DNA of 19,374 nucleotides, taken from NCBI GenBank assembly GCA_045652245.1, contig JAZRTY010000001.1:1-19374 (forward strand), written 5' to 3'. Below the pieces are notes generated by a model. The model was given only the letters and a program-made list of their open reading frames with translations, was not told the DNA's origin and made no database searches. The DNA comes from SIG622 sp045652245. Lineage in GTDB: Bacteria; Bacillota; Clostridia; Oscillospirales; CAG-382. Position numbers and translations under genes: made by a program. Shown here one piece after another: positions 6,683 to 14,207 of this stretch (the stretch's first letter is position 1; each line of letters opens with the position of its first letter).

Positions 6683-7290
6683 ATTCTACCTTTAAGAGGA
6701 TTTTATTTAAAACAATTATAAAAATATTCAGAATACAGCTTGTAAACCCTGAATGTGAATCAGAAAGCTCTGTACTGATGTGCAGCAATCATATGTCGAT
6801 GCTTGACCCTGTTGCAATAATAACAACGATGAAGCACGAAATTAAGTTTATGGGAAAAAAGGAGCTTTTCAAAATTCCACTTGTTGGATCGGTAATAAAA
6901 GCTTTCGGAGCATTTCCGGTAAATCGTGGTGGCGCCGACCTTAATGCCATGAAAACAGCCATAGGACTTTTAAAACGTGGTGATTATGTAGGTATGTTCC
7001 CACAAGGAACACGATACAAGGGTAAGAAACCGGGGGATACAAAGCCGAAGAATGGTGTTGGAATGCTTGCAGCAAGAGCAGAGTGTGATATTCAGCCTGT
7101 TGCAATAATAATGAAGAACAATAAGTTTTGTCCGTTCAGACGCATTTATGTGGTTCTTGGTGACGTAATAAAATACGAAACACTTGGTATAACCGAAAAA
7201 AATCGGGCAGACTTCGATAATGCCTCAAAGATAATCTTTGAGCAGATATGTAAGCTGCACGAAAAATATTCCTACCTTGCAAACAGCTGA
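6679..7290 (+). CDS. plsC: 1-acyl-sn-glycerol-3-phosphate acyltransferase
   Basis: Second acylation step of phosphatidic acid synthesis, at the inner face of the membrane. 203 residues. Catalytic H-x4-D motif NHMSMLDP (H38, D43), GKKELFKIPLVGSVIKAFGAFPVNRGG (59-85, containing the motif II arginine), and motif III FPQGTR (107-112). Most bacterial PlsC proteins have FPEGTR; here glutamate 109 is glutamine, a change that also occurs in clostridial homologues. There is no long N-terminal membrane helix, only a short hydrophobic start (ILFKTIIKIF). The ATG overlaps the cmk stop and has GAGAAGG upstream. Operon partner of cmk, which supplies CDP for phospholipid head-group chemistry. Confidence 0.93.
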   Translation: MNSTFKRILFKTIIKIFRIQLVNPECESESSVLMCSNHMSMLDPVAIITTMKHEIKFMGKKELFKIPLVGSVIKAFGAFPVNRGGADLNAMKTAIGLLKRGDYVGMFPQGTRYKGKKPGDTKPKNGVGMLAARAECDIQPVAIIMKNNKFCPFRRIYVVLGDVIKYETLGITEKNRADFDNASKIIFEQICKLHEKYSYLANS

Positions 7291-7294
7291 TAAA

Positions 7295-9376
7295 ATGAAA
7301 AACATAAAATTTAAAATAGAAATAGCAGAGGATTCAGGCTTCTGCTTCGGAGTTCGCAGAGCTGATAAGCTTGTAAAAGAGCTTGCAAAAAATAACAAGA
7401 CAGTTTCAATCCTCGGAGAGCTTATACATAACTCCGATTATATAAAAAAACTGTCTGAGATGTCAATAAAGACGGTAGAGGATATAAGAGAAAAGGATAC
7501 TTCCGAGGTGTGTGTCATTCGTACTCACGGAGTGACGAAGGATCAAGAGGAAGTCTTAAAAGAAAAATATCACGAGCTTGTTGACGCAACCTGCCCTTTC
7601 GTTAAGAAAATCCACAAGATAGTGCAGGAGAACTCGTCGCCCGAAACTGACACAATTATTATCGGCAGGGAAGGGCATCCTGAAATAATAGGTATCAAAA
7701 GTTATGCAAAAGGACCTGTATATGTTTTTGAGAATGTTGAAGAGATTAAATGTTACCAAAATGTAAATTTTGCAAAAAACAGCGCGATTTTGGTCTCTCA
7801 AACGACAAATAATACAGAAAATTATAAAAAATGTCAAAATGTTCTTAAAATCCTCTATACAAATTTAAAAATTTTTGATACAATATGTAGTGTTACTGAA
7901 AGAAGACAGTTTCAGGCACGGAAAAAATCCGGCGAAAATGACATAATGCTTGTAGTAGGAGGAGCAAAAAGCTCGAATACAAAAAAGCTATATGAAATAT
8001 GTCTTGAAAAGTGTAAGCATACTTTTTATTGTGAAAACGCCGAGGATTTGAATGTGCAGGAAATTCAACTTGCAGTGCAAGAAATTTTAGAATACAAATG
8101 CGGGAATGTGTTAACCGTTTGTATAACAGCAGGTGCATCAACACCTGATGACATAATAGAGGAGGTACAAATCAGAATGAACAACATAACATCTGATAAC
8201 AACACAACACAAAACGAAATTATGGAGGGTATGAGCTTTGAGCAGATGCTCGATTCTTATACAAAGCCCCCAAGAGCAGGAGAGAGAGTAAAAGGTATTA
8301 TAACATCTGTAACACCGGCAGCTATATACGTTGATCTTGGAATCAAGTGTACAGGCGTTCTTCCTTACGCAGAAATCACAGATGACCCAAGCGTAGATGC
8401 TGAAGCCGAATTCAAAAAAGGCGACGAAATCGAAGTACAGATTGTAAAGTATAATGAACCTGAAGGAATTGTAACCCTTTCAAAGAAGAAGCTCGACGGC
8501 GACAAGAACTGGCAGATTATTGCAGATGCTGCAGAAAACAACACAACACTTAACGGTAAGGTAATCGAAGCTGTTAAGGGTGGCGTTATAATGCAGTGTG
8601 GTCCTAACAGAGTATTTATTCCTGCTTCTCACACAGACTTCCCGAAAACAGAGGAAGGCGTAACAGAAGAACAGCTCAAGTCTCTTGTTGGTAACAGCTA
8701 TGACATTAAGATTCTTCCTGATGTAAATCCCCAAAGAAGACGTGCAGTAGGTTCTATCCGCAAGGTAGCAGCTGAAGCAAGAAAAGCACAGAGAGATGCT
8801 TTCTGGGCAGATATAGAAGTAGGCAAGAAGTACACAGGTACAGTAAGGTCACTCACAAATTACGGAGCATTCGTTGACCTTGGTGGCGTTTCCGGTATGG
8901 TATATATTACAGAGCTTTCCTGGAAGAGAATCAAGCATCCGAGTGAAGTTGTAAATGTTGGTGATACAGTAGACGTATTCGTTAAGGCTGTTGATGTAGA
9001 AAAGAAGAGAATTTCTCTGGGACTTCGAACAGAGGAAACAAACCCCTGGACAATACTTGCTACAAAGTATGCCGAAGGCGATGAAGCTGAGGTTAAGATT
9101 GTAAGCATTATGCCTTTCGGCGCATTTGCTGAGCTTATCCCCGGAGTTGACGGTCTTATCCACATTTCACAGCTTGCAGACAAGAAGGTTGAAAAGCCCC
9201 AGGATGTTGTTTCTGTTGGTGACGTAGTAAATGTAAAGATTATGTCAATCGACTATGAAGCAAAGAAGGTAAGCCTTTCTATCCGTGCTCTTATTGCTCC
9301 CGAAACACTTGATGAAGTTGAAGTAGCAGAAGAAGCTGTAGAAGCTCCTGAAGCGGAAGCAGCAGACGCTGAATAA
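7295..9376 (+). CDS. ispH-rpsA: IspH (HMBPP reductase) - ribosomal protein S1 fusion
   Basis: Bifunctional protein of 693 residues. Residues 8-292 are 4-hydroxy-3-methylbut-2-enyl diphosphate reductase, last step of the MEP isoprenoid pathway. The three [4Fe-4S] cysteines are present in GFCFGV (C17), DATCPF (C100) and TICSVT (C198), together with THGVT, GREGHPE and SNTKKL. Residues about 326-666 carry four S1 RNA-binding repeats (326-400, 415-487, 509-578, 594-666), followed by an acidic Glu/Ala-rich tail. Start ATG at 7295, 4 nt after the plsC stop; the open frame extends upstream to a TTG at 7238 inside plsC, but IspH homology begins after 7295. Codon use changes at the junction: the IspH part is rich in AAA and ATA, the S1 part in AAG, as in highly expressed genes. 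A perfect AGGAGG precedes an in-frame ATG at the junction. IspH-S1 fusions are known in clostridia. Confidence 0.95.
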   Translation: MKNIKFKIEIAEDSGFCFGVRRADKLVKELAKNNKTVSILGELIHNSDYIKKLSEMSIKTVEDIREKDTSEVCVIRTHGVTKDQEEVLKEKYHELVDATCPFVKKIHKIVQENSSPETDTIIIGREGHPEIIGIKSYAKGPVYVFENVEEIKCYQNVNFAKNSAILVSQTTNNTENYKKCQNVLKILYTNLKIFDTICSVTERRQFQARKKSGENDIMLVVGGAKSSNTKKLYEICLEKCKHTFYCENAEDLNVQEIQLAVQEILEYKCGNVLTVCITAGASTPDDIIEEVQIRMNNITSDNNTTQNEIMEGMSFEQMLDSYTKPPRAGERVKGIITSVTPAAIYVDLGIKCTGVLPYAEITDDPSVDAEAEFKKGDEIEVQIVKYNEPEGIVTLSKKKLDGDKNWQIIADAAENNTTLNGKVIEAVKGGVIMQCGPNRVFIPASHTDFPKTEEGVTEEQLKSLVGNSYDIKILPDVNPQRRRAVGSIRKVAAEARKAQRDAFWADIEVGKKYTGTVRSLTNYGAFVDLGGVSGMVYITELSWKRIKHPSEVVNVGDTVDVFVKAVDVEKKRISLGLRTEETNPWTILATKYAEGDEAEVKIVSIMPFGAFAELIPGVDGLIHISQLADKKVEKPQDVVSVGDVVNVKIMSIDYEAKKVSLSIRALIAPETLDEVEVAEEAVEAPEAEAADAE
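8160..8179 (+). promoter_or_regulatory. Internal SD and ATG at the IspH/S1 junction
   Basis: AGGAGG at 8160-8165, 11 nt before an in-frame ATG at 8177 (residue 295, MNNITSDNN). The spacing is a little long. Use of this site would give a free 399-residue S1 protein. Confidence 0.5.
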
Positions 9377-9393
9377 TTAAAACAAACAAAAAT

Positions 9394-9423
9394 GGGCTGT
9401 AACAAAACAAATTGTTACAGCCC
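9394..9423 (-). terminator. Terminator between convergent genes
   Basis: Perfect 11-bp stem GGGCTGTAACA/TGTTACAGCCC with an 8-nt loop. On the minus strand it is followed by ATTTTTGTTTGTTTT, so it best terminates the lipoprotein operon coming from the right. On the plus strand the T tract is weak (GTAAATTTTG), but the hairpin may still help end the rpsA transcript. Confidence 0.75.
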
Positions 9424-9453
9424 GTAAATTTTGCAATATCAACAATTATTTGT

Positions 9454-9483
9454 AGGGGACGACCTGTGTGTCGTCTCGTTTTT
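9454..9483 (+). repeat. REP-like short palindrome, also a possible plus-strand terminator
   Basis: GGGACGAC (9456-9463), loop CTGTGT, GTCGTCTC (9470-9477, one G-U pair), then GTTTTT. The TGTAGGGG...GTCGTCTCG form resembles dispersed intergenic palindromes of Firmicutes genomes. Only one copy is in this window. The T tract after it could let it terminate the ispH-rpsA transcript. Confidence 0.5.
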
Positions 9484-9525
9484 GTAGATTGTGCGAATTG
9501 TGTTATTGGTGTTAAAAATTCAAAA

Positions 9526-10866
9526 TTAAGACATCAGCTTATCTTTCAAATAACCTTGCAGACTTGTTGCACCCTGTACGTTATTTATAATAAGCGCATC
9601 AAGCTGAACTTCGGGTGAATCGCACATTGATGATATAATTGATGCTACAGACTCGGTATCTTTTCTTATATCAATTACAACAATCTCATCGTAATAGTCA
9701 ACCATATACGGAACAAAAGCATTACCGAAGGATTCCTTGAATACAATAAGCTTTTTACCACCTGCATTTGTTTTTGTAGTAATTTTTGTGTATGGCTGGT
9801 CACCACAGATAAACATTGAAGAATAGCTGTTGGTATTGAGATTAAGTACCTTGCCGTTATAGGTAGTGTCACCGATTTTATAGGTCAGGATTGATTCGTT
9901 AAGAGGAATGTGAGCAACAGTATAGTCGGGATTTGTCTTAAGACTTGCAACTCCACCCGAGAAGCCGTATAAAGAGCCTGTGTAGCCGGTATTTGTAACA
10001 GTACTGTATTCGTATAGCTCGTGAGGCTTAATGCCGTTTGCTTCACAATATGCCCTTGAAGCATAGTAAGCACCAAGACTTGTCCAGTGATGGTCGGTGC
10101 GGTAATATGTATATTCACCCTTGTGGATAGATAACTCACCTATTGCATCTGCCTTATTTATGTTGTCAGACATCATCGCATAAGTAGCATTTATAAAGTT
10201 TTTCTGATTTTCTTCTCTGTCGGCATACCCCTCGGGAGAAACAAAAGCACACGCCTTCGGCACAAGGAGATTTGTAACATTGACATTCGGATATTTTGCC
10301 GCGAAATTATTGATAATCTCAGCATATGAGCTGTTACCTTTTTCATTCATTCCAAAATATTCAAGTCCATAGTCGCCGCAGACCAGAACTGCATTTGCAT
10401 AGTACGCCTTTAAATTATTCGAATAATGTCCGGAGCTTTCGGTTTCGGGAATAAATGCTGTGTGTCCGTTTTTGTAGTTTATGATGCTGAAACAGTTAGT
10501 ACATGACGCACTCTTTCCGTCTTCGCTTTCAACAAAATTATGTTCTGTCCTCGGACTTATTTCAAGATTACATATGTAACAAATCTCACTCTTGTGACAG
10601 GTTGCTTTTTCTTGACTTTTATGTCCATGAGCAGGCTCTACTGTAAGCGAACAAACAGAACATACCGAATCCTCGGTACAACTTGCAGGGGAAATAGGGG
10701 AATGGGACGTTGCGCTTTCGATAAGCTCACCGCAGCTGTCACAGATTTTATCCTTTGTACAGTCAAGTGTGGACACAGTATGAGTATGTCCGAGACTGCA
10801 GGAGGTAAGAATAAGACTTGCGAGTATTGCAGAAATAATAGTTGAAAAATAAGTAAACGATGCCAT
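9526..10866 (-). CDS. Lipoprotein with Cys/His repeats and a DHHW (SGNH-like) domain
   Basis: Predicted cell-surface lipoprotein, 446 residues: signal peptide with lipobox LTSC (C23), a cysteine/histidine repeat region 36-135, and a domain at about 155-446 with the signature RTDHHWTSLGAYYA (DHHW at 258-261). DHHW-family proteins are distantly related to SGNH/AlgX-like enzymes that modify cell-surface polysaccharides, for example O-acetyl transfer or removal. GDYGLEYFG (164-172) and KESFGNAFVPYMVDYYDE (377-394) also fit that group. The repeats are C-x5-C-x2-C-x9-H, three times with an exact 27-residue period, plus a shortened fourth unit. The ATG overlaps the stop of the flavin-reductase gene (TAATG) and has AAGGAG inside that gene, so the two are translationally coupled. 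The substrate is unknown. Confidence 0.85.
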   Translation of the reverse strand: MASFTYFSTIISAILASLILTSCSLGHTHTVSTLDCTKDKICDSCGELIESATSHSPISPASCTEDSVCSVCSLTVEPAHGHKSQEKATCHKSEICYICNLEISPRTEHNFVESEDGKSASCTNCFSIINYKNGHTAFIPETESSGHYSNNLKAYYANAVLVCGDYGLEYFGMNEKGNSSYAEIINNFAAKYPNVNVTNLLVPKACAFVSPEGYADREENQKNFINATYAMMSDNINKADAIGELSIHKGEYTYYRTDHHWTSLGAYYASRAYCEANGIKPHELYEYSTVTNTGYTGSLYGFSGGVASLKTNPDYTVAHIPLNESILTYKIGDTTYNGKVLNLNTNSYSSMFICGDQPYTKITTKTNAGGKKLIVFKESFGNAFVPYMVDYYDEIVVIDIRKDTESVASIISSMCDSPEVQLDALIINNVQGATSLQGYLKDKLMS

Positions 10867-11513
10867 TATTTATTCTCCTTGCGATGATTTGTTTTACTGT
10901 CATTATTTTTTGAATAATCAACTCTTTTTGAGTTTTTGTGCTTTTTCTTTGCGGAAAAACCGAAGTAACCGATTTTTTTACCAAGCTCAAAGTATTCACC
11001 GTGAGCAAAAGCCATAAGAGAAGCCTTGTCAAGATTAAGCTTGCCGCCACTGTCAATAAGCGAGCTTTCAACCGAGGTGGAAAGAATGTCGGCTATAAAC
11101 ATATCGTGACTTCCAAGGCTTATAATATCGGTAACACGGCATTCAAGACATAGCGGGCACTCAAGAATTGATGGTGCAGAAACATATTGTGACTTAGCTT
11201 TAGTGAAATTACACTTCCCGAATTTGTCAACCTTCTTTCCGGTATAAATTCCACAGTAGTCAACCTGCTTTGCCATAGTCTTATCAGGGATATTTATTAC
11301 AAACTCGCGGCTAATATTTATTAGATTGTATGAAAATCTGCTTTTCCTTATCGAAACATAGGTTTTAGGTGGTACAGTATTGATAATCCCTGTCCAGGCT
11401 GCCGTAAAGATATTGTCAACAGTCTTTCCGTCACCCATAGTAGCCGAACTTGTTACAAGAACGGCAGGCAGAGGCGCAAGTAATGCTCCACCTTTCCAGG
11501 TTGTTTTTGGCAT
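10866..11513 (-). CDS. Flavin reductase-like (FMN-binding) protein
   Basis: FMN-binding split-barrel protein of the flavin reductase/ferric reductase-like family; could reduce flavin with NAD(P)H or serve as a flavoredoxin. 215 residues from the chosen start. GGALLAPLPAVLVTSSA at the N-terminus and the segment IFTAAWTGIINTVPPKTYVSIRKSRFSYNLI are typical, as is REFVINIPD and the internal LECRVTDIISLGSHDMFIADIL. The C-terminus is a Lys/Asn-rich tail. An open frame extends to 11555, but the ATG at 11511-11513 has GGAAAGGA upstream and is preferred. It is coupled to the lipoprotein gene by a TAATG overlap. An 8-bp inverted repeat TTTGTGTT...AACACAAA (11532-11558) lies just upstream and may be an operator. 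Confidence 0.87.
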   Translation of the reverse strand: MPKTTWKGGALLAPLPAVLVTSSATMGDGKTVDNIFTAAWTGIINTVPPKTYVSIRKSRFSYNLINISREFVINIPDKTMAKQVDYCGIYTGKKVDKFGKCNFTKAKSQYVSAPSILECPLCLECRVTDIISLGSHDMFIADILSTSVESSLIDSGGKLNLDKASLMAFAHGEYFELGKKIGYFGFSAKKKHKNSKRVDYSKNNDSKTNHRKENK

Positions 11514-11600
11514 TATAATATCCTTTCCGAATTTGTGTTTTACAAAATTTAACACAAAGAGCTTTATGTATAAATAAACTTTTGCTATAATTAATGTGAA

Positions 11601-12329
11601 CTAAAGAGGCTTCTTTACAATCTGCGCATATCTTCTCGGAAATGAAGCCGGTGTCGGTTTTATTTTCTTTACAATAATCAGGGAATGATGAAGAATCTCA
11701 CCGTCAGAGCTTTCAGGTAATTCAATTTCATAAATCTTAATAAATTTACCTCCGAGCTTCTCTATTGCATTACGTGATTCATTAAGCTCATCAGACGCAC
11801 CAATAGCTTTGTAGGCAATAAATGTTCCACCAACTTTTATGAAAGGAAGACTAATTTCAAGAAGTACGGGAAGCGAGGCAACGGCACGTGAAACGGCAAT
11901 ATCGAACTTTTCACGGTATTCGCTCTTTATTGCCATCTCTTCTGCACGATAGGGCAGAAAGGATGCAGAAACCCCCAGTTTTTCTGTCGCAAGAAGGGTG
12001 AACTTCAGTTTCTTGGCTGTACTGTCAAGAAAGGTCATATCAAGATCGTGTCGCATATGAAGTAACGGAAGTCCGGGAAAACCTGCACCACAGCCTATAT
12101 CAATAACCTTTGCATCCTTCGGGATTAAATCATAAGAAAGAGCACAAATCGAGTCTGCAAAGTGCTTGATTGCAACGCCCTCGCTGTCTCTTATCGCAGT
12201 AAGATTTGTGTGAGAGTTGTATTCAAGAAGAAAGTCACAAAGAGTCTCAAAGCCTGTGAGTTTTTCTTCATTTATTTCGATGCTGTTTTTGTTACAGAAA
12301 TCCGAAAGGATTGCTTTTACAGAATTCAT
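11601..12329 (-). CDS. rsmG: 16S rRNA (guanine-N7) methyltransferase
   Basis: Methylates G527 of 16S rRNA (E. coli numbering) using S-adenosylmethionine; cytosolic. 242 residues from the chosen start, close to the usual ~210-240. EYNSHTNLTAI (37-46), HFADSICAL, the SAM-binding VIDIGCGAGFPGLPLL (75-90), LDSTAKKLKFT, and SRAVASLPVLLEISLPFIKVGGTFIAYKA are all present. The start at 12327-12329 has GGAG 4-8 nt upstream; the upstream Met at 12350 (MWQNGANM...) is not preferred. rsmG is divergent from the QueG-like gene. In many Firmicutes it sits near the origin with noc and soj/spo0J, and a ParB-like gene is indeed two genes away. Confidence 0.95.
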   Translation of the reverse strand: MNSVKAILSDFCNKNSIEINEEKLTGFETLCDFLLEYNSHTNLTAIRDSEGVAIKHFADSICALSYDLIPKDAKVIDIGCGAGFPGLPLLHMRHDLDMTFLDSTAKKLKFTLLATEKLGVSASFLPYRAEEMAIKSEYREKFDIAVSRAVASLPVLLEISLPFIKVGGTFIAYKAIGASDELNESRNAIEKLGGKFIKIYEIELPESSDGEILHHSLIIVKKIKPTPASFPRRYAQIVKKPL

Positions 12330-12377
12330 ATTTGCTCCATTCTGCCACAAAGGCGAATAATTTTTTGAGGTGATAGC

Positions 12378-13175
12378 TTGGAAAATATTATAAAAAGCTT
12401 TTTTGAAAAAGAGAAAATCAAATATTACGGAAGTCTTGAACTATCCGAATGTGAAATATTATATCAGCGAAAGCTTCCGGTATTTACAAAGGGTGTATGC
12501 TTTTTTCTTATTCCGTATAATGTGCAGGATAATAGCAAACGAAACGTATCAAGCTACGCCGTGCCGAGAGATTATCACCTGTATGTAAAACAGCTCGAAG
12601 AACGTTTCCGTGAGCATCTTTCTGCTAATAATACAGAATGTGAATTTGCATTTTTTGCAGATAACTCACCGTTTTGTGAACGTACCTGCGCACAAATGGC
12701 AGGACTCGGTAAGATAGGTAAAAACGGACTACTTATAAATCCGGAATACGGAAGCTATACCTTTATAGCTGCTGTTTGTCTATCAAGCTATATTAGAATA
12801 CCACAACTTTTGGAAAATTTCAACTATGACATATGTTTAAATTGTGAAAAGTGTCGGAACATATGCAAATTTTATTCAAAAGAATACAATTTTTGTATCT
12901 CCGAGATAACACAAAAGAAAAAAATAACACAGGATGAAGAAGAAATAATAAAAAAACATAAGCTTGTCTGGGGCTGTGATATGTGTCAGGAGGTCTGCCC
13001 TTTAAATAAAAATGTTAACGATACAGAAATAGAATTTTTCCTGCAAAAACGGTTACCTTATATAACACAGGAAACCATATCGGAGCTGTCTGATTCCGAC
13101 TTCCGGGAAAGAGCCTGTTCCTGGCGGGGCAGAGAAACTATTTTGCGAAACCTTGGAATATGGGAAGATAAATAA
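12378..13175 (+). CDS. QueG-like epoxyqueuosine reductase family Fe-S protein (short form)
   Basis: Predicted two-[4Fe-4S] cobalamin-type reductase related to QueG, which reduces epoxyqueuosine to queuosine in tRNA. 265 residues, shorter than the ~310-380 of full QueG. DNSPFCERTCAQMAGLGKIGKNGLL (95-119) is the conserved core with the candidate acid D95. Cysteines C153, C156, C159, C163, C173, C200, C203 and C207 reproduce the eight-Cys pattern of QueG, though the usual Pro after C163 is Lys. The C-terminal HEAT-like repeat is absent, as in many clostridial members. The start is a TTG at 12378-12380 with a strong GAGGTG SD 5 nt upstream. No queuosine genes are nearby, so a role in tRNA modification is likely but not proven. 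Confidence 0.8.
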   Translation: MENIIKSFFEKEKIKYYGSLELSECEILYQRKLPVFTKGVCFFLIPYNVQDNSKRNVSSYAVPRDYHLYVKQLEERFREHLSANNTECEFAFFADNSPFCERTCAQMAGLGKIGKNGLLINPEYGSYTFIAAVCLSSYIRIPQLLENFNYDICLNCEKCRNICKFYSKEYNFCISEITQKKKITQDEEEIIKKHKLVWGCDMCQEVCPLNKNVNDTEIEFFLQKRLPYITQETISELSDSDFRERACSWRGRETILRNLGIWEDK

Positions 13176-13215
13176 GTGAATCTTCCACAATTCGTCAAAA
13201 TTCTTCTATGGTATA

Positions 13216-13224
13216 TGCTATAAT
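13216..13224 (+). promoter_or_regulatory. Extended -10 promoter of the parB-like gene
   Basis: TGCTATAAT with TATAAT at 13219-13224 and TG one base before it; no good -35 is seen. The -10 forms part of the left arm of the palindrome at 13219-13254, so transcription would start after that arm. Confidence 0.55.
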
Positions 13225-13254
13225 CTCCTTTGAAATAAATCAAAGGAGATTATA
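13219..13254. repeat. 36-bp perfect palindrome covering -10 and SD of the parB-like gene
   Basis: Arms TATAATCTCCTTTGA (13219-13233) and TCAAAGGAGATTATA (13240-13254) with a 6-bp AATAAA centre. The right arm contains the AAGGAG SD of the gene starting at 13260; the left arm contains the -10 box. It can act as a DNA operator, or, in RNA from upstream transcription, as a hairpin that hides the SD. Confidence 0.85.
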
Positions 13255-13259
13255 ATTTT

Positions 13260-14186
13260 ATGCGACTGAAAAAAGAAAATAAAAAAGAAAAAATCAATCA
13301 TAATGAAATATACAACCTACCCCCGTACCTTATAAAACCAAACCCGCTGCTTTCCAGAACAGAATTTCCCGATACAACCCTTGTAAGTCTTGCTGACAGC
13401 ATAAAAAGATACGGAGTCTTGCAGCCACTTGTGGTACATCATAACAATGACGGAAAATATGAGCTTATTGCAGGGGAGAGGAGATTGCGTGCCTGTGTTT
13501 TGCTGAAATGTAATACAGTTCCGTGTATAATCATAAACGATACTGAAAGCCTGGAATATCTTTCGATAGTAGAAAATATGCAGCAGGAAAGCTTAAATAT
13601 GTTCGATATATCGAAATCACTTTCAAGAATTATAAAAAACTGCGGAAAAAATATAAAAGACGGTGCAAGACTCCTGTCAATAAGCGAGGAGGAGCTTTCA
13701 AGGAAATTAAAGCTACAGAGCTTTACAAGAGCCGAAATGCAGGCAATTTTAAATCTCGGAATAAGTGAAGAAAAAGCAAACATCCTCGTGGAATTTCCAA
13801 AGGAAATACGGTATAACATTATAAAGTTGGCAGCAGAAAAAGAGCTACCCTGTAAAATTTTATTAAAGCTGTTGTCAAAGATTGAAAATGAAAAAGACGT
13901 AATAAGTAATGAAAATAGTGCCGAATACCTGAAGAGGACGGTTTCTGAAATATACAGAAATCAGGAACCGGAAGATAACATGAAAGCCATAGAAAATAAA
14001 AAAGCACAAAACGGAAAAACCGTAATTGTGCTAAAGGATCTTCAGGTGTTTGAAAACGCAATAAAAAGAAATTGCGAAATACTCAAAAAAAGCGGACTTG
14101 AGGTCGAATTTGTTTCAGAGTATTCCGAGAATGAACTGCATGCCGATTACATAATAAGTGTAAATAAAGCACCTTCCGGATGTTAA
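13260..14186 (+). CDS. ParB/Spo0J/Noc-family partition protein
   Basis: Predicted CTP-dependent DNA clamp that spreads from a specific site and helps chromosome segregation or nucleoid occlusion; acts on the nucleoid. 308 residues. The ParB domain spans about 20-115, with SIKRYGVLQPLVV (47-59), the CTP/arginine motif GERRLRA (72-78), and ENMQQESLN (105-113). An HTH follows at about 133-160 (DGARLLSISEEELSRKLKL). The C-terminus (200-308) is Lys/Glu/Asn-rich, without a recognised motif. ATG at 13260 with AAGGAG inside the palindrome. No parA is adjacent, which fits Noc or a solitary ParB better than a Spo0J pair, but the exact class is unsure. Nearby rsmG supports an origin-proximal locus. No parS-like site was noticed in this window. 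Confidence 0.85.
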   Translation: MRLKKENKKEKINHNEIYNLPPYLIKPNPLLSRTEFPDTTLVSLADSIKRYGVLQPLVVHHNNDGKYELIAGERRLRACVLLKCNTVPCIIINDTESLEYLSIVENMQQESLNMFDISKSLSRIIKNCGKNIKDGARLLSISEEELSRKLKLQSFTRAEMQAILNLGISEEKANILVEFPKEIRYNIIKLAAEKELPCKILLKLLSKIENEKDVISNENSAEYLKRTVSEIYRNQEPEDNMKAIENKKAQNGKTVIVLKDLQVFENAIKRNCEILKKSGLEVEFVSEYSENELHADYIISVNKAPSGC

Positions 14187-14207
14187 CCTTAAATCGGCTT
14201 TTAATAA

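Noticed and set aside
7238..7294. TTG start giving a 712-residue IspH-S1
   Set aside because: It would extend the protein into plsC without any IspH homology; the ATG at 7295 fits the domain start.
11514..11555. Longer start of the flavin-reductase-like gene
   Set aside because: No SD; the ATG at 11513 has GGAAAGGA and fits the family start.
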